Source of the DNA: Prorocentrum cordatum
Taxonomy: Eukaryota > Sar > Dinophyceae > Prorocentrales > Prorocentraceae
DNA: 64,000 bases
Reading direction: 5' to 3'
NCBI GenBank assembly: GCA_963575745.1
Contig: CAUYUJ010017790.1
Coordinates: 149,001 to 213,000, forward strand
Below, piece by piece: positions 51,136 through 60,520 of this stretch (the stretch's first letter is position 1; the number at the start of each line of letters is the position of its first letter). The notes under the pieces were generated by a model that searched no databases, was not told the DNA's origin, and saw only the letters and a list, made by a program, of their open reading frames with translations. A program made the position numbers and the translations under genes.

Positions 51136-54100
51136 TCACTGAAAATTGACATCAAAGAGGCTGACACTGGCCGGCTGAAACAGACAGGGAGGAGTGCAGG
51201 AGGGAAAGGAAGAGGAGGAGGAAAGACCACCAACCACACTACCACCACCGAAGACTGGTCGTACTCCGGGACCTGGATGTGGACGATCCTCCTGGGAATA
51301 CGTGACACTGACGAGCTGATTGTCCAGGAGCTTCCGGGAGGCCGCCTGGGATCTGTTCTTGAGGCCTGGGTCCTCCCGCCTCCTGTCCACCTCGACCCCC
51401 TCGTCCACCAATACTATCCTCCCGCTGGTCATCAAATCGAACAGTGCAGCATTGCACTTGGTCACGTCGTCTTTAGTGAGCGCATCTACAGGCATCCTCC
51501 CGTGGGGTATCCAGCGGATACGTCCTGATGCCTGTTCCAGAGCCTCACATATGATAGCTAAATCGATCGCCGTACGGCGGTCTTTCGCACTGGCGTTACC
51601 CTCCTTGAGCATAGTATCGTATATGGATTTCGCGTCTACGATATGAATCTGGCCCTCTCGAGCGCCCAAACGGCACTCACGACGTAGCACTGTGGTAAAT
51701 GGGCCTGAGCATCTGTGCTGATCTCGAATAGTCACATCTCTGAAAACCACATCACGATACAGTATCTGGAGGTATTCTACCTCAGCAATAGCTGCGGCCA
51801 GAGCTTGTGTCTCGCCAGCCAGAGTGGATGGTACTTTACGGCGCAACTTGGAGCTGCGCCATCCTAGAATTGACGCCTTGACGCAACGATTCTCGGCAAT
51901 GCTCTTGTCGCAGGCCAATACCATCCAAGCGCCCTGTGTGGGATCCTCTGGGAGACCTCGTTCGTCGTCTAAGCTAGGACCTCCTATGCCCCCCGCATCT
52001 GAGAACGAGGCGAAGGACATACGTTCAGGATCGAGCCTCCACACAATGATACCACGGGAAGCGGTAGCCCTGAGATGCTTGACAAGCTTGTTGGCCAGAC
52101 TGATGTCTCCCGTGGTGGCTGCCTTGAGACGACTAGCGAGAATGCTTGCTGGTCCTGAAGCCTCTGGACGAGCTTCCCGTCCTATCCAGTTAAACTTAAA
52201 AACAAGAGAGCGTAGTGCCTTGAACTCGCTGTCCTCCAAAGGAGCGTCCCGGGCAGCAAGCCTACCTTTGGCAAGAGAGATAGGCCGAAGTTCTTCCAGA
52301 ATGTATTTTTCCATGTCGATAGTGGCCCGGTTCGGGCCTATAGTCACCCGTCTGCCAGCGTAGTCAACTGGCCCTGCGTGACAGTCCCTGTATTTTCCGA
52401 AACGGAATCTTGATTCAAGGCGCTCTCGAAACCACTTCCGACTCTCTTCCGTGAGGCTCCCAATGAAGAAGTCATCGACCTCCAGCCGGATCATATTTAG
52501 CAACTCCCCTTTCGACCCATAACGACACCACCAGCACGGTTCCAGTAGTGTCCGAGAAAACCCTTGTTGTTCTAGAAATGACACGACAGTTCGTCTCCAT
52601 GCTACTGGGGCATCGTCGAGGCCGTACACGTTAACCTTGAGGCGCATGATGGAGCCTGCCGGAAGGTGGACGCCATCACACGGTTCAACGAAGATCTCTC
52701 CCTGGGACCTCACCATCTTGTCGGATTGGCAAAAAGCATTTTTCACGTCGGCGATATCGGCCCTCATGCCAAGGTTCATGAGAACCTGCACGAACAAGGT
52801 GATGCTTGACGTTTGCGGTGTCGGGGAATACACCTGCAGAGATCCGGCGTCGGGATCCTTGTGACCGTGTACGCACCAACGGGACTTTGCTTCGGGTTCT
52901 TTGAAAGTACCTTCTACCGGCTTCCACCTGCGAACCATCCTGCTAGAGATGATCCGGTCCGGACATTCCTTCCGCACGACTTCCGCCTCCTTCGGCCCCA
53001 GGACCTCCACAGCTCCCGACTCGACCATGGACTTCCACTCCTTATCGTCTGATGCCTGAAACTTGGCCCGTTCGGCCGGAGTGAGGTTTTTAAACGAGAC
53101 CTCTCCTCCTCTACTGGCAGCGTAGGTCTCTCCAAGCTGCTCCCTGGTCTTGGCCTGAAGACCAGACCCGGCCTCGCCAGCCGGTACCAAAAAGAAATCC
53201 TCCTCCTCCTGCTCCTCTCTCCTCTCTGGCTCTCTGGGCGGAGACCTCGAACGTTCTGGTCGGCGCCCCGCTTCCAGAGCCTTGACTATCTCACTCACAC
53301 TTCGGCGTGGCTCGGTGCCGCCCTGAATCTCCTGAACTCTGGCGGCGGAGGAGGAGGGGGAGGAAGGATCAACGGGACGAGAGGTGGATGGTTCCGAGAG
53401 GCCAGGGGGTGGTTGAATCCTCACCCTTTTGTCGGGAGGCTCGCTGGCAGCTCTGCCGCTGCGAGATCTTAAAATGCAAGCGGGAACGTCCTGGGGCTGG
53501 GTAAGTCTTCTCGGTCTCGGAGCCTGGGTGACCGGCCCTCGCGCATGTTCCTGAGGCGATTCCAGCCGTGACTCCGGGTGATCTCTCTCAAGATCCTCGA
53601 TTTCTCGCCCCTCGTCAAGGGGAATGTCGGGAGACTCAGAGGGAGCGAGAGCAGGGGTGTGGGTAGGTTCAGCCTCTTCGCTCCTCACTTCATGCCCAGG
53701 TGCGCTGCCTCCGTGGGGAGACGATCTGCCTGAGCTTTCCTCGGGCCCTCCGGTGGACGGGACCCTCGTCACCTCTGATCCCGCCTGCGCCTCCATGGAT
53801 CCATTCTCTGACGGAGCCTCTCTGGGGCTGCGTCGGAGGATCACTCCGGGAGTCGGAGGGAGACCGGAGGTATCGGACGTTCCGTCGGTACGTCGCGTCT
53901 CTGGAGCAGGGACTTCCTCTCGAACGGGAGGACACGGTGCCCCGGGGAGCTGAGGGCCCGAATCCAACTCTCTCCGAATGGCATCGTCCCAAGCGTCTTC
54001 GGGAGGAGGTCCTTCTCTCTGGACATCGACGGCCGTGGCCCTCCGAGTGTGGGCCTGACGCATCAGTTCTTGCCACTGCGGGGATTGGGCAAGCTGTATA

Positions 54101-57100
54101 CCGCACTCTTCTTCTGGGCTGGCGAGGCGGATCTGTTCCGCCGAGCATTTCCACAGCCGGGCCCGGACGGCCACCCACACGGTTCCGCCCTCGGCCAGGA
54201 CCACCACCCCAGGACCACACCAGCCGTCTCGACGTCTTCCGAGACTGTCGGCCCGGGAAGTGGCTCTCGCCATGTGGCGCCAAACGTACACCCACTGGCC
54301 AGGTGTGTAGCTCCTGGGGTTGGGATTCCTGGCGCGGGAAGCCTTGCTGATCTTTTCTCTGGCCGTGGCTTCCATAGCGAGCCTTCTGGCCGCCGCTCTG
54401 ATTTCCTGAGCACGGCAGAACTCAGCGCCAGCTTCGTCCAGCTCTGCTGGATTGCGAGTCAGGTCCTGCCAGCCCGGGAGACCAGAGGCGTCGTCAGAGA
54501 GCAACTCGTGTGGGAGTCTGGGATTTTCCCCAAAGACCAACTGCAACGGGGAAAAGCCCCCTCTGTGCCAAAATCTGTTCTTGTGAGCAGTCAGCTCGTA
54601 CACGAGGGTATCCAGCTCCTCCAACGACACCGGGGCCCCAGGACCCGAGTCAATTTCCTGGCGCGCACGTTCTTTTATCCATCCCCCGTGGCGCTCGACT
54701 CTCCCATTTTGCCACGGAGAATCGGCGTCACACACATGGTGCTTGACCCCCCAGTGTTCCAGTCCTCTGGCGAAACGTCCCCCGAACTCGGAGCCTCCAT
54801 CCGAGATGAGAAGGTGGGGAGCCCCGAGGGGTCTGATCCAGGACTGCACAAACCCCGACCACACCGTGGCCGCTCTGGCGTCCGCCACGCGGGTGCAGAC
54901 CTGAAGGTTCGACCCGTGGTCGACAACATTAAGAAAAGGAACCGCTTGGCCCAGGAACTCCAGATAAAAGAGATCCACACCAACTATGTGGTTGAAACGA
55001 AAAGTGCGAGGCAGCGCGACCCGTCGGTGCGCGCCCTGCTTGCTCCTCTCTTCACACTCGGAACACTGGAACTTATGGCGGACCCACCGGATTAAATGAG
55101 CTTTGACTCCCCCAGCCCTGAGCACCCGACAAAATTTGCGTGAGTCGGGATGCCCCATGTTCACATGAATCTTATACAGGAGTCTCTTTTCGTCCTCGTT
55201 GGGTTCTTCGTCTGGGATCTCGGCACTCTTGGAGTTTTGCTGGGGCCTGGTCTCGGGTTCGTCACCATCGCTCGCTTCACTTCCTCCGACTTCCTCTTCC
55301 TCAGGGATGGTTCCCAGACCTTCTCCTGCCATTATCGTAGGAAAGCTTTCGTCAACCAGCTGGGCCCACGTAGGCCTGACCTTTTCGTCAGACCCGCTCC
55401 AGTGCTCAACAATGGCTCTCGCGGCAGTCCTCACAAATTTACTTGAGTAAATGGCAGCCCTGGAGGTCTGACGGCTTCCCTCAAGAATGGCGTGTCTGTG
55501 GCCCCCTGTGCACAGCTTCCCGTCCAACAAAGACAATATCCTAGGATGGTTTGTCAGCAGACCGGTAGGCTTCTTGTTGAGGCCACGGTCGTCCACTCGT
55601 AGCTCGAAAGCGCACATATCTACCCTTAGTCGTCTGACAGAGGGGAGAGAGGATATCAGCTGGACGACCTCAGTGTGCCACGAGCTGGCGTACAGGGGAT
55701 GTTCAAACACAAAGAACCTGCCTCTCGAGTGTTGATATTTAGCAATTCCCATGCACAACGTGAGATCTCTGAGACCCTCGAGGACTTGCTGGTGCCACCT
55801 TTGGGGATCGCGGCGATCTCGATTGATCCTGTTGATCGCGGAAAAGACCTTGCACTCAGAGCTAAGCCACATCGTTTCGGGATCGTTCTTCTTGATTTCC
55901 CTCCAGAGGTGCCGAACGTGTTCTTTGATCCCCGAGTCCCATCCCGTCAGCCTGTCGAAACTCGCACTCGAACCCAGACGCCCCCCTCTCTTTTCCATCT
56001 CGGGGGCTATACGAGGGGGAGAGAAGACCTCCATGAACGAGGTCTTGGCCTTGGTGGCCTGCCTCGCGCTGAAAGCTCCCGAGGACTGGCACCCGTGGGT
56101 CTCGAGTTGCCTGTCGAGAGCTCTCCGAACCTTGGGTCCCCAGGCCGACTCGTGATCGTCGTTAAATTGATCACCATCAATCCAACTCTCGAGGAGGCCG
56201 TCCTCCGTGGTTTTCGAGCCCCGTCCAGCCGTGGCGTAGGCCCCGTTCGACTCGGCCCGAAAGACTGGGAAACCTACAGGGAAGCTCCCGAGGCCCCCTT
56301 GGTGTTCTGGAGGGCCTTCCTCTCTTTCTTTTCTTTCGCAAGAGCCGGCAGTAAAAGAGCCGGCGACGCACGTGCGTCGTGACTGGGAATCCCTCGCCCT
56401 GTGGCGAGAGTAGCAATGGCAAGGGGACTGATCTACACCAAGTCCCACGTGCCGACCGATGTGGTAGTGGAGGAGGTCGTGTCCTCCTCCTCTGAACCCT
56501 CTGGGATCGAACAGATCTCCGTCGCCTGAGCTGGGAACGGCTTGGCAGGAGGCATCTTGGCCGGCGGCTGCGCTAGAGGCGCCGTCCAGGCTGGTGCCGT
56601 GGGAGACCACGGATCTCCACTCTGCCAGCCGCTCCCGCTGCTGGAGCTGGCCATTGCGCGCTGATTCATCGCATGCGCCATTGCGGTGACAGATGATGCT
56701 ACCTGCACTAAAAGATTCAGCATGTGATCGACTGCCTGGTGCATCGACGTTGTCTCGAGCTGCATCGCGGTCAACTGATCGGCAATCGAGTCGATGGACT
56801 CCCCGAAATTCTCGAAGACGCCTAGCATGCGTTGGACGTGGACCACCGACTGGTACACCTGCTTGAGTCCCTCCTCCAGCTGGCTGTTGCTGCCGATCTG
56901 ATTGGATGCCACCAGCTGCTGCATCTGCTCGACGACCGGCTGGATGTTGGCCAGTAGCTGCAGTCCCTCGGGTAGATTCTGAAGATGGTGGGAGAGAGAC
57001 GTCATCATCGCCGAGATCCCGTTCACGGCGTTGAGGGTCGCTGCGCCGTCGACGAAACCCTCTTTCTCCTGAAGCATCTGGATGGTCTTCTCCGCCGTGG

Positions 57101-60100
57101 CAGCGGCCCGACGGGCTGCCTGAGCCGCCGACTCGGGCCGTTCGGCTGGAGCACCGCCCTCCTGCTCCCGAGGCGTCCACTCCAGGCGGTAGCCGCACAG
57201 CCCGCACTTGAAACCTCGCCCGTGCTGATTTCCGCATGGCTGCCTCCGGTCTGCGGGATGGTCGCACTGAGGAGGCGGCTTGTAGGGAACCTTCGATGCC
57301 TTCGGCATGGGCTTCTGTATCTGCGGATGCTGTTGAGGCCAGCTCGGCCGTCCGCAACCTCCTGAGCTCGCGGCTGCTGCCCCTGGCGCTGCTGTGGCTG
57401 CGCCCGAGCTGCTGCCGCTGCTGGTGCCGACCCAGTGGTTCGAGACCGCGGCTGCTCCCGTCTCCGGCTGATACGCTCCCGTCTCGTTCTCCATCCCGTT
57501 GGTCAGCTCCTCGTATTCTTGCTGGACCCGACGAATCTGCTCTCGGAGCTGGCGGGCCCGTTCCTCCTTTGACGGGAGGTCGGGTGGAGCTTTCTTTGGT
57601 CCTCCGTGGACCACGCCCGCGGTGCTGAGAAGCATCAGCGTCGCCAGGACTAGAGGCATTGTCCTGTCTCTGATCTTGACTGGAAAGAGAACCGATACTC
57701 TCGGGGTGGTCGATGCCGGAAAGCTTCGAGCCGAGAAAGGCTACGGAGGCAAGAGCCGTGATCCATTGAGGAATACGGCTCCTATGGAGTGACATCCTGT
57801 TTCTCGACAGGGTCCGAGTTATGGCCTCAGCCTTGACGAGCTCCCTCCGGATCACCTTAGTGTGACGGAACCCCGCTAAGCCCCGATTTGGTTCTGCTAG
57901 GCCCTGCTGAGCCCGGGACTGACCCTGGCACTGCTCTGTCCTCGAGAGGTCCTCGCAACTGCTCTCGAACTCCGTCGAGTATATCCTTAAGTGGCCTGTG
58001 AGGCCGAGGACGTTCTCCGCGTCGTCTATCCTTGTGTACTCCTCGCAAGCGTCCCCCTGGAGGTCTTCGGGGTCCTCGTGATCTGTGGTCTGCTGGGCCT
58101 CTGGGTCCTTGAGGTGGGCCTTGAAATCGGAGTTCCAGGGGTCCCTTCTATGGGACCGGGTTCTTCTTAACGCGATACTCAGACCAAGGGCACATGAGAT
58201 GATGAGATAGATGTAGTGCCCCACGACACCCGTGTCTGACATGCGCTGCACCGGGCCGCCAGAATATTCGAACGAATTGGCTGCGAGGAACGGCCACCTC
58301 TGAAGCGCTCCGGCTGGTACAGAGGCTCCTGGCCGAAGGGTCCTCACGATGTCGGCCATTCTATGGCCTGATCCTAGCTTCGTGAGCTTTGTCGTCTCTC
58401 CGATCCTACTGGACGCCAACGTATTCTCGGGTAGGTCCAGAACACAGCCCAAAAAGTCTAGAAGATTGACGCTGATGATGTGGGGGACGTCATCGGCTAG
58501 CACTGCTGTCTCGATTATTCCGAGAACTCCGAAAAGACAGAGTGGAAAGAGAATGCTGGCTACTACCTTGGCCGGCCCACCAACGCCGTGGGCGGCGACA
58601 TGTCGTCTATGCTCGGCCGGAACTTCAACATATCTGAGACCGTGCTCTGCTAGTGCTTGTGACTCTCGATTCAGAGCCTGGACGCCGACGAGATCACTCC
58701 CTGCCCCAGGGTCTACCAGCCCTTGGCACGGAAGCGATACCAGGAAGGCGTCATCCTCCTTGATCTCCCGATGAACGGCCCTCCAGATCTCCATCGCCTC
58801 CGGACTGAGCACCTTGTCGGTCGATGCCATGCCGTTGAATGCATATGCCGCCATGCGTCGGTCTGCTCCGGCGTTCTTCGGGCACTCCCGACTCCAGTGG
58901 CCCTTTTGGTTGCACGTCCTACAGCGGGTCACCTTCATCTTCTGCTCCAGGGTGAGCGTGGGTCTGCGCCTGAACCGATCTCCTCGACGGCCGTCGCCTC
59001 GACCTGCACCCTTGGACGGTGGAGACGGGCGCTCCACCTTGGGTTTGTCGGTAGCTCCTCGTGGTCCGGCTGCTGGGCGTCGTCCTCCGTAGTATTCTCG
59101 GTCGCGCTTGGCAGCGCGCTTGAGATCCTTGTTCTCCTTCCAGGAGCGTCCCGCCGGGCGGGCCGCGAAAGCCTCGAGGGCGGCGTCCAGCTGATCCTCG
59201 TAGAGGTCGAGATCCTCGAGCTCCTCGAGAAGGACAGCTTCGTCCTCGAAGTCGTCGTCAACCTCCTCCTGGTCCGTGGAGCCGTCGCCTGTCTCCTCAC
59301 CACCTTCGAACCTACCAGCGGGGAACGAGGGAGTGGAGGAGGGAGGCTGAGAGGCTGCTGTGGCACGCTCGTCGTCACCGGGCTCTTCGGCCGCGGGACC
59401 TGCTAACAGTGTGCCTGTAGAACGGCCTGGAAGAAGCCTCTCAGAACTGGTTGCGTCCATCTGCCTGAGGGCCCAGGACACGCTATCGTAGTCCAGGCGT
59501 CCGTGAGTCAGGGTTCTGAGATTTTGCTGACCCTGAGCAGACAATCCGGCGCCTTCCTCTAGAAGCAATCCCTTCAACTTTGGGCTAAACCACATGTCGT
59601 GCCCCTCTGCCTCGGTCAGCTGCGCCTCACGGCGGATCACATACTGAACCAGCGTCTCTCGAGGCTCGCGTGCTGCTTCATATAGAGCTCGGCGCCCAGC
59701 ACGTCGTAGGTCGTCGCCCTCACGCTCTCCAGCCATGGTGTCCATGCGGCGCAGGATGACCTCCAGCCACGAGGCGCTGTTGAGCGTACTCTCGGGTATA
59801 TCCTCGAACTTGGCCTGGAGGTTCCAGTCGAAGAGCTTGAACAATTTTTCAGCCCTGCGCCATGTCGCTACGTCGGCATTCTGATTCCATCTGCGGATAG
59901 CACGGCTCCACTGTCGATAGTGTCCGAAACCAGGCCAAGGCGGCGGATCAGAGTAGTCGCCTTTGCCGCCACCGGCGGCCCATCCCCACCAGTCGCCGGC
60001 ACTGGTGCCAAAATGGCCCCTGCTGCTGCCAGTCCAGTGCTCCCAGGCCTGGTTCGTGCTGTCGCCCTGATCGCCCCCCTGCTGCCGTTCGGCGCCTCCC

Positions 60101-60381
60101 CAGCGCCAGCCGGCAGCGTCGGACCAGTTCCACGGGTCCTCCTGGCGATCTCCCTTGGCACTGCTGTCGGCCCAGCCGTGCAACCAGGGATCTTCTGCTG
60201 CTGTCGTGGCCGCGGCCACCGGCGTCTGAGACGATGATGCTGCTCCCATAGTCTCGCGGACTACTCCCACGATCATCTCTTTCAGCTGCGCCGGTGTGAC
60301 CGCTGCCAGCGTGTCCCCTGCGGCTGGGCTCGCTGGAGCCTCGGCTGGGGACTCTTTCTCCTTGCCGTCTCGCGTCGTCAT
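51136..60381 (-). CDS. Copia Gag-Pol polyprotein with methyltransferase-like domain
   Basis: First ATG in frame is at 60381 (upstream codons run into the LTR through a TTG). In 3081 aa: Trp/Gly-rich gag; zinc knuckle C487, C490, H495, C500; protease core LVDPGAGSDLVG with D557 (DPG instead of DT/SG); hydrophobic segments about 718-738 and 870-890; an Arg/Ser-rich part about 910-1320 that overlaps another ORF and may not be translated; methyltransferase-like domain about 1450-1632; integrase H1739, H1744, C1773, C1776 and D1803, D1861, E1896; copia RT with D2545 (IADVKNAF) and VDD at 2635-2637; RNase H with D2795, E in AGETQA, D2916 and the final VDALTK. All polymerase and integrase catalytic residues are kept. 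It would be made from element RNA and cleaved by its protease. Confidence 0.92.
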   Translation of the reverse strand: MTTRDGKEKESPAEAPASPAAGDTLAAVTPAQLKEMIVGVVRETMGAASSSQTPVAAATTAAEDPWLHGWADSSAKGDRQEDPWNWSDAAGWRWGGAERQQGGDQGDSTNQAWEHWTGSSRGHFGTSAGDWWGWAAGGGKGDYSDPPPWPGFGHYRQWSRAIRRWNQNADVATWRRAEKLFKLFDWNLQAKFEDIPESTLNSASWLEVILRRMDTMAGEREGDDLRRAGRRALYEAAREPRETLVQYVIRREAQLTEAEGHDMWFSPKLKGLLLEEGAGLSAQGQQNLRTLTHGRLDYDSVSWALRQMDATSSERLLPGRSTGTLLAGPAAEEPGDDERATAASQPPSSTPSFPAGRFEGGEETGDGSTDQEEVDDDFEDEAVLLEELEDLDLYEDQLDAALEAFAARPAGRSWKENKDLKRAAKRDREYYGGRRPAAGPRGATDKPKVERPSPPSKGAGRGDGRRGDRFRRRPTLTLEQKMKVTRCRTCNQKGHWSRECPKNAGADRRMAAYAFNGMASTDKVLSPEAMEIWRAVHREIKEDDAFLVSLPCQGLVDPGAGSDLVGVQALNRESQALAEHGLRYVEVPAEHRRHVAAHGVGGPAKVVASILFPLCLFGVLGIIETAVLADDVPHIISVNLLDFLGCVLDLPENTLASSRIGETTKLTKLGSGHRMADIVRTLRPGASVPAGALQRWPFLAANSFEYSGGPVQRMSDTGVVGHYIYLIISCALGLSIALRRTRSHRRDPWNSDFKAHLKDPEAQQTTDHEDPEDLQGDACEEYTRIDDAENVLGLTGHLRIYSTEFESSCEDLSRTEQCQGQSRAQQGLAEPNRGLAGFRHTKVIRRELVKAEAITRTLSRNRMSLHRSRIPQWITALASVAFLGSKLSGIDHPESIGSLSSQDQRQDNASSPGDADASQHRGRGPRRTKESSTRPPVKGGTGPPAPRADSSGPARIRGADQRDGERDGSVSAGDGSSRGLEPLGRHQQRQQLGRSHSSARGSSRELRRLRTAELASTASADTEAHAEGIEGSLQAASSVRPSRRPEAAMRKSARARFQVRAVRLPPGVDASGAGGRCSSRTARVGGSGSPSGRCHGGEDHPDASGERGFRRRRSDPQRRERDLGDDDVSLPPSSESTRGTAATGQHPAGRRADAAAGGIQSDRQQQPAGGGTQAGVPVGGPRPTHARRLREFRGVHRLDCRSVDRDAARDNVDAPGSRSHAESFSAGSIICHRNGACDESARNGQLQQRERLAEWRSVVSHGTSLDGASSAAAGQDASCQAVPSSGDGDLFDPRGFRGGGHDLLHYHIGRHVGLGVDQSPCHCYSRHRARDSQSRRTCVAGSFTAGSCERKEREEGPPEHQGGLGSFPVGFPVFRAESNGAYATAGRGSKTTEDGLLESWIDGDQFNDDHESAWGPKVRRALDRQLETHGCQSSGAFSARQATKAKTSFMEVFSPPRIAPEMEKRGGRLGSSASFDRLTGWDSGIKEHVRHLWREIKKNDPETMWLSSECKVFSAINRINRDRRDPQRWHQQVLEGLRDLTLCMGIAKYQHSRGRFFVFEHPLYASSWHTEVVQLISSLPSVRRLRVDMCAFELRVDDRGLNKKPTGLLTNHPRILSLLDGKLCTGGHRHAILEGSRQTSRAAIYSSKFVRTAARAIVEHWSGSDEKVRPTWAQLVDESFPTIMAGEGLGTIPEEEEVGGSEASDGDEPETRPQQNSKSAEIPDEEPNEDEKRLLYKIHVNMGHPDSRKFCRVLRAGGVKAHLIRWVRHKFQCSECEERSKQGAHRRVALPRTFRFNHIVGVDLFYLEFLGQAVPFLNVVDHGSNLQVCTRVADARAATVWSGFVQSWIRPLGAPHLLISDGGSEFGGRFARGLEHWGVKHHVCDADSPWQNGRVERHGGWIKERARQEIDSGPGAPVSLEELDTLVYELTAHKNRFWHRGGFSPLQLVFGENPRLPHELLSDDASGLPGWQDLTRNPAELDEAGAEFCRAQEIRAAARRLAMEATAREKISKASRARNPNPRSYTPGQWVYVWRHMARATSRADSLGRRRDGWCGPGVVVLAEGGTVWVAVRARLWKCSAEQIRLASPEEECGIQLAQSPQWQELMRQAHTRRATAVDVQREGPPPEDAWDDAIRRELDSGPQLPGAPCPPVREEVPAPETRRTDGTSDTSGLPPTPGVILRRSPREAPSENGSMEAQAGSEVTRVPSTGGPEESSGRSSPHGGSAPGHEVRSEEAEPTHTPALAPSESPDIPLDEGREIEDLERDHPESRLESPQEHARGPVTQAPRPRRLTQPQDVPACILRSRSGRAASEPPDKRVRIQPPPGLSEPSTSRPVDPSSPSSSAARVQEIQGGTEPRRSVSEIVKALEAGRRPERSRSPPREPERREEQEEEDFFLVPAGEAGSGLQAKTREQLGETYAASRGGEVSFKNLTPAERAKFQASDDKEWKSMVESGAVEVLGPKEAEVVRKECPDRIISSRMVRRWKPVEGTFKEPEAKSRWCVHGHKDPDAGSLQVYSPTPQTSSITLFVQVLMNLGMRADIADVKNAFCQSDKMVRSQGEIFVEPCDGVHLPAGSIMRLKVNVYGLDDAPVAWRRTVVSFLEQQGFSRTLLEPCWWCRYGSKGELLNMIRLEVDDFFIGSLTEESRKWFRERLESRFRFGKYRDCHAGPVDYAGRRVTIGPNRATIDMEKYILEELRPISLAKGRLAARDAPLEDSEFKALRSLVFKFNWIGREARPEASGPASILASRLKAATTGDISLANKLVKHLRATASRGIIVWRLDPERMSFASFSDAGGIGGPSLDDERGLPEDPTQGAWMVLACDKSIAENRCVKASILGWRSSKLRRKVPSTLAGETQALAAAIAEVEYLQILYRDVVFRDVTIRDQHRCSGPFTTVLRRECRLGAREGQIHIVDAKSIYDTMLKEGNASAKDRRTAIDLAIICEALEQASGRIRWIPHGRMPVDALTKDDVTKCNAALFDLMTSGRIVLVDEGVEVDRRREDPGLKNRSQAASRKLLDNQLVSVTYSQEDRPHPGPGVRPVFGGGSVVGGLSSSSSFPSCTPPCLFQPASVSLFDVNFQ
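55480..56034 (-). other. C5-cytosine-methyltransferase-like domain inside copia Pol
   Basis: Residues about 1450-1632 of the polyprotein begin MEVFSPPRIAPEMEKRGG (like the SAM-binding D/E-x-F-S-G start of motif I), then MWLSSECKVFSAIN, where the Cys (residue 1510) falls at the place of the catalytic PC motif but Pro is replaced by Glu, and GRFFVFEHPLYASSWH, matching the ENV/EHP motif with E1560. The end has KKPTGLLTNHPRI. It lies between protease and integrase. The fold assignment is from motif order; whether it still methylates DNA is unknown. Confidence 0.6.
56433..57659 (-). CDS. Overlapping 408-aa ORF in the copia element
   Basis: An ATG at 57659 opens a 408-aa frame in the +1 phase relative to gag-pol. 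It begins with a hydrophobic signal-like MPLVLATLMLLSTAGVVHG, then a charged helix (EERARQLREQIRRVQQEYEE), a Cys/His motif CDHP ... CGNQHGRGFKCGLCGYRLEW near residues 135-167, and a long helical region (SQLEEGLKQVYQSVVHVQRM, SIADQLTAMQLETTSMHQAV). In the gag-pol phase the same DNA gives only Arg/Ser/Gly-rich low-complexity sequence, so this phase looks like the real one here. It may be a separately started protein or a frameshift product. Function unknown. Confidence 0.65.
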   Translation of the reverse strand: MPLVLATLMLLSTAGVVHGGPKKAPPDLPSKEERARQLREQIRRVQQEYEELTNGMENETGAYQPETGAAAVSNHWVGTSSGSSSGAATAAPGAAAASSGGCGRPSWPQQHPQIQKPMPKASKVPYKPPPQCDHPADRRQPCGNQHGRGFKCGLCGYRLEWTPREQEGGAPAERPESAAQAARRAAATAEKTIQMLQEKEGFVDGAATLNAVNGISAMMTSLSHHLQNLPEGLQLLANIQPVVEQMQQLVASNQIGSNSQLEEGLKQVYQSVVHVQRMLGVFENFGESIDSIADQLTAMQLETTSMHQAVDHMLNLLVQVASSVTAMAHAMNQRAMASSSSGSGWQSGDPWSPTAPAWTAPLAQPPAKMPPAKPFPAQATEICSIPEGSEEEDTTSSTTTSVGTWDLV

Positions 60382-60506
60382 CCGTGGATCTCCACGCCAG
60401 TCGGACCTGGAAGCGAGGTCCTCGCTCCGGGCGCTCGAGAGCTTCCTGGACAGCGCCTCCTCAGCGCCGCGCCGGAGCTCCCATGGGCCTGAAGCGGGGT
60501 CACCCC

Positions 60507-60518
60507 GCTCCGCTACCA
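60507..60518 (-). other. Copia primer-binding site
   Basis: On the element strand TGGTAGCGGAGC begins 2 nt inside the 5' LTR and matches 10 of 12 bases of the initiator-Met-tRNA PBS (TGGTATCAGAGC) common in copia elements. Confidence 0.65.
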
Positions 60519-60520
60519 AC

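Noticed and set aside
53690-59406. Plus-strand frames of 200-350 aa inside the copia element
   Set aside because: They are antisense shadows of the gag-pol frame, open because of GC-rich codon use, with no domains.
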